A DNA stretch of 64,000 bases from Hydrogenophaga borbori (GTDB lineage Bacteria; Pseudomonadota; Gammaproteobacteria; Burkholderiales; Burkholderiaceae_C), in assembly GCF_003417535.1 (NCBI RefSeq), contig NZ_QVLS01000003.1, forward strand, positions 434,001 to 498,000. Direction: 5' to 3'. The notes under the pieces are model-generated. The model was not told the origin of the DNA. It saw only the letters and a list, made by a program, of their open reading frames with translations, and did not search any database. Below are positions 10,510 to 19,256 of this stretch, piece after piece (within the stretch, counting starts at the first letter, position 1; each line of letters begins with the position of its first letter). Position numbers and translations under genes: made by a program.

Positions 10510-10828
10510 AGCGCAGCGCCTGGCCCGACTGCTCGCTCGCGTAACGCGACAGGTTCTCGAAGAACTCGCCGTTGCCCTTGGTGTCTTGCCAGGCGCGGCC
10601 ATCGTGCTTGTAGTGAAAACCGCCGGCGCGTGCGGCCATCCACACCTCTTGCAGCGGCTTCTGCAGGTTGATCACGATCTGGCTGCGGTTGGCGAAGGTG
10701 AGTGTGATCATGCCGCCCACGCGCTGGTTGTCGATGTCCGCATCGGTGTCTTCGTTGATGCGGTCGCAGTTCAGTTCGATGGCGCGCAACAGGGCCTCGG
10801 CGCGATCCTGGTATTCGAGGTCGGTCAT
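10499..10828 (-). CDS. cyaY: frataxin homologue CyaY
   Basis: Small iron-binding protein that modulates Fe-S cluster assembly on the IscS/IscU complex. The 109 residues contain the acidic helix 1 ([18 protein letters not shown]), the VNLQKP-like strand ([16 protein letters not shown]) and the GGFHY segment typical of bacterial frataxins. Its start codon is only 11 bases from that of lptM on the other strand, so both genes share one very short divergent promoter region. The divergent cyaY/lptM-lysA arrangement is common in gamma- and betaproteobacteria. Confidence 0.95.
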   Translation of the reverse strand: MTDLEYQDRAEALLRAIELNCDRINEDTDADIDNQRVGGMITLTFANRSQIVINLQKPLQEVWMAARAGGFHYKHDGRAWQDTKGNGEFFENLSRYASEQSGQALRFSS

Positions 10829-10839
10829 ACAATGCGCGG

Positions 10840-11043
10840 ATGTTTGGGTGGCTGCGCATTCTAGGTCGCTGTTCAGGCCCCGCTCGGGTCATGGCCTTGT
10901 CGCTGCTGCTGTCGGGCTTGGCGGCTTGCGGCCAGAAAGGTCCGCTCTATCTGCCGCCCCCCAAGAGCCCCGAGACCACGCCCAAGCCCGCCAACAATGC
11001 CCCTGTCGCCCCTGCCCGCCTTCCTGACGCAACGTCACGGTGA
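10840..11043 (+). CDS. lptM: LPS-assembly lipoprotein LptM (YifL family)
   Basis: Small outer-membrane lipoprotein. In E. coli LptM binds the LptD/LptE translocon and helps its oxidative maturation. The lipobox SGLAAC with the following family signature [10 protein letters not shown] is diagnostic, and the lipidated Cys is residue 30. A second in-frame ATG at 10891 would leave a very short signal peptide, so the first is preferred. TACAAT at 10828-10833 ends six bases before the ATG, suggesting a leaderless or near-leaderless mRNA. Its last 47 bases overlap the start of lysA in another frame. Confidence 0.88.
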   Translation: MFGWLRILGRCSGPARVMALSLLLSGLAACGQKGPLYLPPPKSPETTPKPANNAPVAPARLPDATSR

Positions 11044-12277
11044 ACTGCACGTCGAGGACCTGAGCCTCGACAGCCTGGCCCGGGCCCACGGCACCCCACT
11101 CTTTGTCTACAGCCAGGCCGCCATGCTGCAGGCCCTGGGCGCGTACCAGCGTGGTCTCGCCGGGCGCTCGCACCTCATCTGCTATGCGATGAAGGCCAAC
11201 TCCTCGCTGGCCATCCTGCAGACGCTGGTGCGCGCGGGCTGTGGGCTGGACATCGTCTCGGGCGGCGAGCTGGAGCGTGCACTGGCCGCGGGCTGCGCGC
11301 CGGAACGCATCATCTTCTCGGGCGTGGGCAAGACCCGCGCCGAGATGCGCCGCGCACTTGATGTCGGCATCGGCTGCTTCAACGTCGAGAGCCGCGCCGA
11401 GCTGGCCGTGCTCGACGAGGTCGCGCGCGCGGTCGGGCGGCGCGCGCGCGTGAGCGTGCGCGTCAACCCCGACGTGGACGCGCAAACGCATCCCTACATT
11501 TCCACCGGCCTGAAGGACAACAAGTTCGGCATCGCGCACGACGAGGTGCTGGACACCTACCGCCAGGCCGCGTCGTGCAGCGGCCTCGAGGTGGTCGGCA
11601 TCGACTGCCACATCGGCTCGCAGATCACGCAGGCGGCGCCCTACCTCGACGCGCTGGAGCGCGTGCTCGACCTGGTCGCCGCCATTGAAGGCCTCGGCTT
11701 GGGCCTGCGCCTGCACCACATCGACTTCGGCGGAGGCCTGGGCATCGACTACCGCGGCGACACGCCACCCGCCGCCGACGCGCTGTGGGCGCAGTTGCTG
11801 CAGCGCCTGGACGCGCGCGGCTTCGGCGACCGCCAGATCCTGATCGAGCCGGGCCGCTCCATCGTGGGCAACGCCGGTGTCTGCTTGACCGAAGTGCTCT
11901 ACCTCAAGCCCGGGGAACACAAGAACTTCCTCATCGTGGACGCGGCCATGAACGATTTGCCGCGCCCCGCGATGTACCAGGCCTACCACCGCATCGAACC
12001 GCTGCGCGCGCGCGCCGACACCGCTCCGCTCACCTGGGATGTGGTCGGCCCCGTCTGCGAGAGCGGCGACTGGCTGGGCCGTGACCGCGAGCTGGCGGTG
12101 CAGGCCGGCGACCGGCTGGCGGTGCTGTCGGCCGGCGCCTACTGCATGAGCATGGCCAGCAACTACAACACGCGCGGCCGCGCCGCCGAGGTGCTGGTCG
12201 ATGGCGCCCGGGCCACCGTGATCCGCCAGCGTGAAACCGCCGCCGATCAGATGCGGCTGGAAACGCCCCTGCCCTGA
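10997..12277 (+). CDS. lysA: diaminopimelate decarboxylase
   Basis: PLP enzyme that converts meso-diaminopimelate to L-lysine. The PLP lysine lies in CYAMKANSS (near residue 62). HIGSQIT, the phosphate-binding HIDFGGGLGIDY and the conserved EPGRSIVGNAG and CESGDWL active-site segments are all present; 426 residues is normal. It overlaps lptM and probably shares its transcript. The 3' end overlaps msrQ convergently by 31 bases. Confidence 0.97.
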   Translation: MPLSPLPAFLTQRHGELHVEDLSLDSLARAHGTPLFVYSQAAMLQALGAYQRGLAGRSHLICYAMKANSSLAILQTLVRAGCGLDIVSGGELERALAAGCAPERIIFSGVGKTRAEMRRALDVGIGCFNVESRAELAVLDEVARAVGRRARVSVRVNPDVDAQTHPYISTGLKDNKFGIAHDEVLDTYRQAASCSGLEVVGIDCHIGSQITQAAPYLDALERVLDLVAAIEGLGLGLRLHHIDFGGGLGIDYRGDTPPAADALWAQLLQRLDARGFGDRQILIEPGRSIVGNAGVCLTEVLYLKPGEHKNFLIVDAAMNDLPRPAMYQAYHRIEPLRARADTAPLTWDVVGPVCESGDWLGRDRELAVQAGDRLAVLSAGAYCMSMASNYNTRGRAAEVLVDGARATVIRQRETAADQMRLETPLP

Positions 12278-12945
12278 GGCGCGCCCCAGCGCCGCCAGGC
12301 GCGCCAGCCCAGCAGCGCGGCGAAGAGGACCGCGTACACCGCGACCTCGTTGAAGTCGTGCTTGCCCGCGCGCATCCAGAAGAAGTGCAGCACCGCCAGC
12401 ACCGCCACCGCATAGACCAAGCGGTGCAGGGCCTGCCAGCGCGGCGCCCCCAGCGCGCGGATGGCGCGGTTGAAGGATGTGGCCGCCAGCGCGAGCAGCA
12501 GCAGCCAGGCCAGCGTGCCCACGAGAATGAAGGGGCGTTTGGGGATGTCGGCGACGACCTCGGCCCAGTCGAAGCCCATATCGAACCAGACGTACGCCAA
12601 CCAGTGCAGCGTGGCGTAGAAGAACACGAACAGCCCCAGCATGCGCCGAAAGCGCGCCAGTGCCGGCCAGCCCAGGCTGACGCGCAGCGGCGTCACCAGC
12701 AGCACCAGCACCAGGGCGCGCAATGTCCAGTCGCCCAGGGAACGGATCAGCGCCTCGGCGGGGTTGGCGCCCAGGCGGTCGGCCGCCGCGGCCCAGAACA
12801 GCCAGGCGAAAGGCAGGAGCCACACGGCAAACACCAGGGGTTTGGCCAGCGGGTGCAGCAACGCCCGCTGGACCGCGGCGCGGCTCAGCGAACGCCCTCC
12901 GTGCGGCGCGGGGTGGGCCCCTTCGGGCGGCCGGGCGGAGCCCAT
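12247..12945 (-). CDS. msrQ: MsrPQ heme-binding membrane subunit MsrQ (YedZ)
   Basis: Ferric-reductase-like membrane cytochrome b that passes quinone-derived electrons to periplasmic MsrP for repair of oxidised methionines. About six membrane helices are visible, with heme-ligand candidates in FYATLHWLAYVWFD, QALHRLVYAV and LHFFW. Homologues usually begin close to LHPLAKPLVFAVW. Here the first 20 or so residues (MGSARPPEGAHPAPHGG) are encoded by a repeat also present at 57859-57924, so the true start could lie downstream. It follows msrP by four bases. Confidence 0.92.
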   Translation of the reverse strand: MGSARPPEGAHPAPHGGRSLSRAAVQRALLHPLAKPLVFAVWLLPFAWLFWAAAADRLGANPAEALIRSLGDWTLRALVLVLLVTPLRVSLGWPALARFRRMLGLFVFFYATLHWLAYVWFDMGFDWAEVVADIPKRPFILVGTLAWLLLLALAATSFNRAIRALGAPRWQALHRLVYAVAVLAVLHFFWMRAGKHDFNEVAVYAVLFAALLGWRAWRRWGAPQGRGVSSRI

Positions 12946-12949
12946 GGCC

Positions 12950-13939
12950 TCAGTAGAACTTGCGCAGGTCCATGCCGGCGTAGAGCTGGCCCACCTGCGC
13001 TTCGTAGCCGTTGAACATCAGCGTCGGGCGCCGCTTGGCGAACAGGCCACCGCCCTCGCCAATGCGCCGCTCGGTCGCCTGGCTCCAGCGCGGGTGCGCC
13101 ACCTGCGGATTCACGTTGGAGAAGAAGCCGTACTCCTGCGGCGCTGCCAGATTCCAGGAGGTGCGCGGCTCTTTCTCGACGAAGCGGATCTTCACCAGGG
13201 ACTTGCCGCTTTTGAAGCCGTACTTCCAGGGCACCACCAGGCGCACCGGCGCGCCGTTCTGGTTGGGCAGCACCTCGCCGTACAGGCCGAAAGCCAGCAG
13301 CGTGAGCGGGTGCTGCGCCTCGTCCAGGCGCAAGCCTTCCACATACGGCCATTCCAGCACGTTGGCGCGCAGGCCGGGCATCTGCTGCCTGTCGGCCAGC
13401 GTCACGAACTCCACGTACTTCGCGCTGCCTTGCGGCTCCACGCGCTTGATCAGCTCGGCCAGCGAATAGCCTTGCCAGGGCAGCACCATCGACCAGCCCT
13501 CAACGCAACGCAGGCGGTAGAGGCGCTCTTCCATGGGCGCCAGCTTGAGCAGGGCGTCGAGGTCGAAGCGCCCGGGCTTGTTCACCAGGCCTTCGACCTC
13601 CACCGTCCAGGGACGGGTCTTGAGCGTGCCCGCGTACTGCAGCGGATCGCTCTTGTCGGTGCCGAACTCGTAGAAGTTGTTGTAGCTGGTGGCGTCCTCG
13701 TAGCTGGTGGGTTTTTCCACCGTGGTGGCCCCGGGCACCGTGGACATCTTGCCCGGCAAGGCGGCCAGCTTGCCAGGGCGCGTCGGCGACGCCTGGGCCC
13801 AGGCATCGCGCGAAGCCCAGGCCACCCCCGCGGCGGCCAGGCCGGCCAGCCATTGGCGGCGCCCCAGGTAGGCGTGGCGCGGGGTGATTTCGCTGCTGCG
13901 CGGATGGACGAAACCGTCGCGGTCGGTTCGGATGATCAT
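12950..13939 (-). CDS. msrP: periplasmic protein-methionine-sulfoxide reductase catalytic subunit MsrP (YedY)
   Basis: Molybdopterin enzyme that reduces methionine sulfoxide in periplasmic proteins. A twin-arginine signal is visible ([18 protein letters not shown], cleaved near AWAQA), so it is exported folded with its cofactor. The Mo-ligand cysteine is in [14 protein letters not shown], and the sulfite-oxidase fold segments [17 protein letters not shown] follow; 329 residues matches the family. I start at the ATG 13937-13939 ([10 protein letters not shown]); longer frames upstream have no coding support. It pairs with msrQ immediately downstream. Confidence 0.94.
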   Translation of the reverse strand: MIIRTDRDGFVHPRSSEITPRHAYLGRRQWLAGLAAAGVAWASRDAWAQASPTRPGKLAALPGKMSTVPGATTVEKPTSYEDATSYNNFYEFGTDKSDPLQYAGTLKTRPWTVEVEGLVNKPGRFDLDALLKLAPMEERLYRLRCVEGWSMVLPWQGYSLAELIKRVEPQGSAKYVEFVTLADRQQMPGLRANVLEWPYVEGLRLDEAQHPLTLLAFGLYGEVLPNQNGAPVRLVVPWKYGFKSGKSLVKIRFVEKEPRTSWNLAAPQEYGFFSNVNPQVAHPRWSQATERRIGEGGGLFAKRRPTLMFNGYEAQVGQLYAGMDLRKFY

Positions 13940-14031
13940 GGCCGTGTCCTCAGTGGCGCGCGGACGCGAGGAATGCCGCGCCCGCCACCCGTCTGTCGTG
14001 TGATCCGCCGGAACCTTACGCGGTTCCGGAC

Positions 14032-15399
14032 TCAGAGGGTGCCGTAGCTGTGCAAACCCGAGAGGAACATGTTGACGCCGATGAAAGCGAAGGTGGTGAT
14101 GGCCAGGCCCACCAGCGCCCACCAGGCGGCCACGGTGCCGCGCAGGCCTTTCATCAGCCGCATGTGCAGCCAGGCCGCGTAGTTGAGCCAGACGATCAGC
14201 GCCCAGGTCTCCTTCGGGTCCCAGCTCCAGTAGCCACCCCAGGCCTCGGCGGCCCACAGGGCGCCCAGCACGGTGGCGATGGTGAAGAAGGCGAAGCCGA
14301 CCGCGATGGCCTTGTACATCACGTCGTCCAGCACCTCGAACGAAGGCAGGCGTTCGGCGATGCGGCCGCGCACCGACAGGATGCCGCCCACGATGAAGGC
14401 CGACACGCCGAAGTAGATGAACCAATAGACGCCGCCCTTGTCGGTGGCGCCCTGGCGGAACACCAGCGGCTCGAAGCACAGCACCACGCCCAGCACCCAC
14501 AGCGGCGCCAGCTTGTACCAGCGGGTCTCGCCGGCGCTTTGCTTGATGAGGTAGGCGAAAGCCAGCATGGCCGCGATCGCGAAGGTGCCGTAGCCGATGA
14601 AGTTGGCCGGCACGTGCAGTTTCATCCACCAGCTCTGCAGCGCGGGCACCAGGGGCTGGATCTCGTGCGCCTCGCGCACCACCGTGTACCAGAGCAGAAA
14701 GCCCACGGCCGCGCTCACGATCAGCATGGCGAAGGCGCCCATGCGGCGCGTGCCGTACTGCTGCTCGTAGTAGAGGTAGAAAGCCGCCGTCATCCAGCAG
14801 AACAGCACGAAGACCTCGTACAGGTTGCTCACCGGGATGTGGCCGATGCCCGGGCCGATCTGGTGGCTTTCGTACCAGCGCACCAGCGAGCCGATGAGCG
14901 CCAGGCCCACCGCCACCCAGGCCAGGCGCGAGCCCAGCGCTTCAAGGGCATCGCCCGCGCGCGTGAACATGCCCAGCCAGTAGAAGGCGGTGCTCATGAA
15001 GAACAGCACGCTCATCCACAGGATGGCCGACTGGCTGGAAATGAAGTACTTGAGCAGGAAGACCTGATCGCCGCGCGCCAGGTCGGCGCCGCCGCCCGGG
15101 GCCTGGTACAGCCAGATGGCCAGCAGGGCAAAGGCCGCGACCACCGCCGCCAGCTTCTGCAGCGGGCGCCAGAACCAGCCCAGGGCGACCATGCTGGGCA
15201 CGGTGCCGGCGAGGATCCACTTCTCGTAGATGTCCATGGCGCCGCCGTAGCGCAGGAAGGCCAGCACGGCGCCGGCCAGCACGAACGCGGCGAACAGCCA
15301 GTCCCAGCGGTTGCGGCGGGCGAAATAGCCAGGGGCCAGTTCGGCGCCGCCCGAGGACTTCTTGAGCGTGATGGTTTGCGTGGCGGTGGTGGTGTTCAT
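14032..15399 (-). CDS. resC: system II cytochrome c assembly protein, WWD-domain heme handling subunit (ResC/CcsA type)
   Basis: Works with ResB to export heme and ligate it to apocytochromes c in the periplasm. The tryptophan-rich WWD motif [17 protein letters not shown] is clear, with histidines in LHVPANF and WLHMRL as candidate heme ligands, and about ten membrane helices. 455 residues. It follows resB by four bases. A perfect hairpin (CCGGAACC/GGTTCCGG, 14008-14029) lies just after the stop codon but lacks a U-tract, so it is more likely a 3' stabiliser than a terminator. Databases also label this family CcsB, so symbols vary. Confidence 0.94.
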   Translation of the reverse strand: MNTTTATQTITLKKSSGGAELAPGYFARRNRWDWLFAAFVLAGAVLAFLRYGGAMDIYEKWILAGTVPSMVALGWFWRPLQKLAAVVAAFALLAIWLYQAPGGGADLARGDQVFLLKYFISSQSAILWMSVLFFMSTAFYWLGMFTRAGDALEALGSRLAWVAVGLALIGSLVRWYESHQIGPGIGHIPVSNLYEVFVLFCWMTAAFYLYYEQQYGTRRMGAFAMLIVSAAVGFLLWYTVVREAHEIQPLVPALQSWWMKLHVPANFIGYGTFAIAAMLAFAYLIKQSAGETRWYKLAPLWVLGVVLCFEPLVFRQGATDKGGVYWFIYFGVSAFIVGGILSVRGRIAERLPSFEVLDDVMYKAIAVGFAFFTIATVLGALWAAEAWGGYWSWDPKETWALIVWLNYAAWLHMRLMKGLRGTVAAWWALVGLAITTFAFIGVNMFLSGLHSYGTL

Positions 15400-15403
15400 G
15401 CGG

Positions 15404-17578
15404 TCACCTGGAAAGCAATTGGGTCTTGAGCTGGTCGAACTCGCGGTCGGCGTCCAGCGTCTTGCGGTTGGTGGACAGGGCCATGCTGGCCTGCGCCCCC
15501 TGCCCGCTCGGCGTCAGCCAAACCCACAGGCGACGCTCGCGGACGTAGAGCATGGCAAAGACGCCGATGATGAGCAACAGGCAGCCCAGGTAGACGACCG
15601 TCTTGCCCGGGGCGCGGGCCACCTGGAAGACGCTGGCCTGCACATGGGTGAAGTCGGTCAGCTCGAAGGCCATGGGCGCCGGGTAGAAGAAGGTATCGGA
15701 CAGGCTGATCACCGCCTGGGTCATGAAGCGCTGGGCGGGTTCGTCGCGCGCCAGCGGCGCCAGCCCGGCCTTCTCGCGGCTGAGCTGCAGCAACTCGAAC
15801 AGGGTGCCGTTGAGAATGCGCACCAGCACGTCGCTGGCGCGCTCGCGCTCGGCCTCGGGCACGTTGGCCTGCAGGAACGCGGCCACGGCCTGCAGGCCGC
15901 CGCTCGCCTCGCGGGGCGCGCTGCCGTCGGCGCCCTTCATCGCGCTCGCGCGGTTCAGGCCATTCGTCGCCCCCGCGTCCGCCACCGGCGTGACGCGTTC
16001 CGCGCCCGAAAACAGCGCCAGCGCGCGCGAGGCCGAGGCCACCAGGGCCTGCTCCAGGTCCGCGCGGCCCGGCTCCACCGACTGCGCGGCATAGCGGCGC
16101 ACGGCCTCGGCGCGCAGCGCCGGGTCGCTCAGCGCGGCGCGCAGCCGCACGAAGCCATCCAGGCTGTCGTTCTCGTCGGCGGGTACACGCAGGTAGCGGA
16201 AGCTGTCCTGCGGTGTTTCGCGCAGGCCCAACAGGTACACGCGCTGGCCGTCGAGCTCCATCGGCAGCATGTAGTTGTGGTACTCGACCGCCTGGCCCGC
16301 CGCGTCGCGCAGCTTGTAGGTCACGCTGGGGCCCACGTTGCGCAGGGTCTTCTCGGTCACGGTCTTGTGCGCGGCGCCCAGGCGGCTTTCGATGGACTCG
16401 CGCAGGTCGACCTTGCGCACGTCGGCCCCGCTGCCGGTGGCGGCGAAGTTCTCCACGTTGATGACGCGCAGGCTGGTGAACTCCAGCGAGAGCTTCTGGT
16501 CGCCGTTGCTCAGTTCGGTGGAGCCACCGATGGTGCCTTCGACCTCGAAGGGTTTGCCCGGACCATTGATGGGCACGGCCTTGAGCTTCACACGAGAACC
16601 ACCGTCGTCGAAGCTGGATTGGTAAATCGCCACGCCGCGGTGGAAGGCCGGGTGGTTCACCTCCACGCGGGCGTTCTTCTGTTCACCGGTGTCGCGGTCG
16701 TGGATCACGATCTCGCTGGCGAACAGCCGTGGCATGCCGGTGTCGTAGTACTCGACGATGAACTTCTTGAGCTCCACCGAGAACGGCAGCTCCTGCAACA
16801 GCACGCCACCGGGCTGCGTGAGGATGGCGGTGCTGGACGCGGTGCCCTCGGTCACCAGCAGGTTGCCGCGAAAGGTCGGGTTGGCGGTGGACAGCCGGTA
16901 CTGCTCGGGCACGTCGGCGATCAGGCCGCCGCCCTGGTAGACCTGCTTGCCGTTGAACCAGGTCTGGGCGCGCACCATCAGGTCGCCGTCGAGCAGGCCG
17001 CCGATGCACACCATCACGATGGCGCTGTGCGCCGCGATGTAGCCCCACTTGTTCGCGGCGCCGGCCTTGGCAGCCAGCATCCAGCCAGTGCCCTGGGGCG
17101 TCTCGCGCGACTGCAACCTGACCTTCCAGCCCGAACCCAGCAGGGCCTGGCCCATGCGGTTGGCGGCGGCCTCGGGCGCTTCGGCCAGCTCGCCCTGCGC
17201 CTTGTGCGGGAAGGCCTTGAGGCTTTGCTCGCGGATGTTTTCCTTGTAGGCCTTGAGGTCGGCGAGGATCTTGGGCGTGTTGCGCGCGATGCACAGGCTG
17301 GTGCTGACCACCAGAAAGGCCAGGATCAGCAGGAACCACCAGGCGCTGTAGACGGTGTAGAGGTTGGCCGCCGCGAACACGTCGGCCCAGAAGGGGCCGA
17401 ACTGGTTGACGTAGTTGTTGTAGGGCTCGTTCTGCTTGACCACCGTGCCGATGACCGAGGCGATGCAGATCACCGTCAGCAGCGACACGGCAAAGCGCAT
17501 CGACGACAGCAGCTCGACCCAGTCGCTCAGGCGCCGCGGGGCGGAGCGCAATTCCAGGCCTTGGGTGGAGACGGTCAT
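15404..17578 (-). CDS. resB: system II cytochrome c assembly protein ResB (CcsB type)
   Basis: Holds the apocytochrome and partners with the WWD protein in heme ligation. The 724 residues show the ResB pattern. Membrane helices lie near residues 22-45, 75-95 and 160-185 (WGYIAAHSAIVMVCIGGLL), then comes a large periplasmic domain, and a final membrane helix lies near residue 665 (TVVYLGCLLLIIGVFAML). An Ala-rich insert around residues 480-570 makes it longer than many homologues. Together with resC and cytochrome c4 it forms a functional group. Confidence 0.94.
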   Translation of the reverse strand: MTVSTQGLELRSAPRRLSDWVELLSSMRFAVSLLTVICIASVIGTVVKQNEPYNNYVNQFGPFWADVFAAANLYTVYSAWWFLLILAFLVVSTSLCIARNTPKILADLKAYKENIREQSLKAFPHKAQGELAEAPEAAANRMGQALLGSGWKVRLQSRETPQGTGWMLAAKAGAANKWGYIAAHSAIVMVCIGGLLDGDLMVRAQTWFNGKQVYQGGGLIADVPEQYRLSTANPTFRGNLLVTEGTASSTAILTQPGGVLLQELPFSVELKKFIVEYYDTGMPRLFASEIVIHDRDTGEQKNARVEVNHPAFHRGVAIYQSSFDDGGSRVKLKAVPINGPGKPFEVEGTIGGSTELSNGDQKLSLEFTSLRVINVENFAATGSGADVRKVDLRESIESRLGAAHKTVTEKTLRNVGPSVTYKLRDAAGQAVEYHNYMLPMELDGQRVYLLGLRETPQDSFRYLRVPADENDSLDGFVRLRAALSDPALRAEAVRRYAAQSVEPGRADLEQALVASASRALALFSGAERVTPVADAGATNGLNRASAMKGADGSAPREASGGLQAVAAFLQANVPEAERERASDVLVRILNGTLFELLQLSREKAGLAPLARDEPAQRFMTQAVISLSDTFFYPAPMAFELTDFTHVQASVFQVARAPGKTVVYLGCLLLIIGVFAMLYVRERRLWVWLTPSGQGAQASMALSTNRKTLDADREFDQLKTQLLSR

Positions 17579-17599
17579 GGGAGAGATACGTGGGGGCAG

Positions 17600-17630
17600 A
17601 AAAAAAGGCGCGTCCCGTGCGGACAGCGCC
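17600..17630 (-). terminator. imperfect terminator-like hairpin between cytochrome c4 and resB
   Basis: On the minus strand GGCGC/GCGCC arms with an internal mismatch and a GCAC loop are followed by seven T. It lies 120 bases past the cytochrome c4 stop and 22 bases before resB. It could end the c4 transcript or reduce read-through into resB. The rest of 17631-17760 holds a GC-rich palindromic repeat (about 17720-17755) and a CACAATGCGG box as a possible resB -10. Confidence 0.45.
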
Positions 17631-17760
17631 CTATCAGATGGCTTTCATGGCCGGCGGTTCAATTCATCGAGCGACGGGGCCGCATTGTGGGCCCAAACAT
17701 CACTTAGTGCTTATATCCCGGGTGGGCCGAAGGGGCGCGGCCGCGGCCGCGCCACGCGCT

Positions 17761-18375
17761 TCAGCGCAGACCGGCGATGTAGTCGGAGACCGCCTTGATC
17801 TCTCGGTCGGTCATCTTGGCGGCCACGCCAGCCATTTGCGGGTTGTTGGCGCGCGAACCGTCGCGGAAATGGCGCAGCTGCGTTTCGGTGTATTCGGCGT
17901 GCTGGCCGGCGATGTGCGGGAACTGCGAGGGAATGCCCGCGCCGTTCGGGCTGTGGCAGCCCGCGCAGGCGGCGATGCCGCGGTCGGCCAGGCCGCCGCG
18001 GTAGATGCGCTCGCCCAGCTTCACCAGTTCGGCATCGGAGGCAAAGCCTTCCTTGGCTTTCTGCGAGGCCAGCCAATAGGCGATGTTGCGCATGTCGTCG
18101 TCGGACAGCGAGGCCGCCATGCCCTGCATGATGGCGTTCTTGCGCTTGCCGGACTTGTATTCCTGCAGCTGCTTGATGAGGTACTCGGGGTGCTGCTGCG
18201 CGAGCTTGGGGTTGGCCGGCGTGGTGGAATTGCCGTCCGCCGCGTGGCAGGCCACGCACACGGCGCCATAAGAGGCGGAGCCCTTGGCCAGGTCGGGCTT
18301 GGCCGACTGCGCGTGCGCGCTCAGGGACAGGGCGGCGGCCGCGGCAGCGACCAGGAGGGAGGCATGCAATTTCAT
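17761..18375 (-). CDS. diheme cytochrome c4
   Basis: Periplasmic electron carrier that commonly feeds cytochrome oxidases. A Sec signal peptide (MKLHASLLVAAAAAALSLSAHAQ) precedes two tandem cytochrome c folds, with heme sites CVACH and CAGCH and distal methionines in IMQGMAASLSDDD and PQMAGVAAKMTD. 204 residues is typical. The ATG at 18373-18375 gives a proper signal peptide; the longer upstream frame does not. Its location next to resB/resC, which attach its hemes, makes functional sense. It is divergent from engB. Confidence 0.93.
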   Translation of the reverse strand: MKLHASLLVAAAAAALSLSAHAQSAKPDLAKGSASYGAVCVACHAADGNSTTPANPKLAQQHPEYLIKQLQEYKSGKRKNAIMQGMAASLSDDDMRNIAYWLASQKAKEGFASDAELVKLGERIYRGGLADRGIAACAGCHSPNGAGIPSQFPHIAGQHAEYTETQLRHFRDGSRANNPQMAGVAAKMTDREIKAVSDYIAGLR

Positions 18376-18485
18376 GTCGGGCTGTCGGTGCGGTCGACGA
18401 ATACGTGGGGCGCCTGGACCCCGTTCGGGGCGCTCGGCTGGACAAAACCCGCGGATTTTACAATGCGCTCCCAAACTGGCTCCCA

Positions 18486-19163
18486 ATGACCCACGACCTC
18501 ACTGCGGACCCCGGCCGCGACCCACGACTGGCGAACGGCTGGCTGCACACCGCCCGCTTCCTGACCACCGCCCCCCAACTGGAGCATCTGCCGGCCCTCG
18601 AGGTGCCGGAGATCGCCTTCGTCGGCCGCTCGAACGCGGGCAAGTCCACCGCCATCAACACGCTCACCCAGCAAAAGCGCCTGGCCTTCGCCTCCAAGAC
18701 GCCCGGGCGCACGCAGAGCATCAACCTGTTCTCCCTGGGCAAGCAGGGTGCCACCGACGCCGTGCTGGCCGACCTGCCCGGCTACGGCTACGCCGCCGTG
18801 CCGCGCGAGGCCAAGATCCGCTGGCAGCGCGTGATGGCCAACTACCTGCTCACCCGCCCCAACCTGGTGGCGGTGGTGCTGCTGGTGGACCCGCGCCTGG
18901 GCCTGACCGAACTCGATGAGGCCCTGCTGGAGGCCATCCGCCCGCGCGTGGAACAGGGCCTGAAGTTCCTGCTGCTGCTCACCAAGGCCGACAAGCTCAC
19001 GCGCACCGAGGCCAACAAGGCCTTGTCGATCGCCAAGCTGCAGTCGGCCGGCGGCGAGGCGCGGCTGTTCTCCGCGCTGAAGAAACAGGGCCTGGACGAA
19101 GTGGCCATGCTGCTGTGGCGCTGGACGCATGAGGCGGCCGGCCCAGCCGTCAGCGACGAGTGA
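18486..19163 (+). CDS. engB: ribosome biogenesis GTPase YsxC/EngB
   Basis: Essential GTPase acting in large ribosomal subunit assembly. The G-motifs are complete: G1 GRSNAGKST, G2 with TPGRTQSIN, G3 DLPGYG, G4 TKAD and G5 SAL. 225 residues. The ATG at 18486 gives a short lead before the G1 loop; an upstream in-frame ATG at 18405 lies within the promoter region of the divergent cytochrome gene. TACAAT at 18459-18464 is a likely -10 box, leaving a leader of about 15 bases. Divergent or adjacent placement to cytochrome c4 is common in Burkholderiales. Confidence 0.95.
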   Translation: MTHDLTADPGRDPRLANGWLHTARFLTTAPQLEHLPALEVPEIAFVGRSNAGKSTAINTLTQQKRLAFASKTPGRTQSINLFSLGKQGATDAVLADLPGYGYAAVPREAKIRWQRVMANYLLTRPNLVAVVLLVDPRLGLTELDEALLEAIRPRVEQGLKFLLLLTKADKLTRTEANKALSIAKLQSAGGEARLFSALKKQGLDEVAMLLWRWTHEAAGPAVSDE

Positions 19164-19185
19164 AGCGGCCGGCCCCACAGACACC

Positions 19186-19254
19186 GCGGAACCGGCCTTG
19201 CCGGGCCGCAGGCGCCGCCCCCGGGAGGGGGCCGCGCGCAGCGCGGCGCGGGTG
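19186..19254. repeat. GC-rich tripartite palindromic repeat, copy 1
   Basis: Lies between the converging engB and acyltransferase genes. It consists of a CCGG-centred arm, a run of C5 then G5 and a GCGCG palindrome, ending in GGCGCGGGTG. The same order of modules and most bases recur at 36732-36803. The family relation is visible directly; the function is unknown. It may form stem-loops at the 3' ends of both converging transcripts. Confidence 0.6.
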
Positions 19255-19256
19255 AT

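Noticed and set aside
14008..14029. Perfect hairpin after resC as a terminator
   Set aside because: There is no T-run on the minus strand after the stem, so it was kept only as a possible stabilising structure.
18405..18485. Upstream ATG extension of engB
   Set aside because: It covers the divergent promoter region and encodes residues without similarity to EngB; the ATG at 18486 gives the normal N-terminus.
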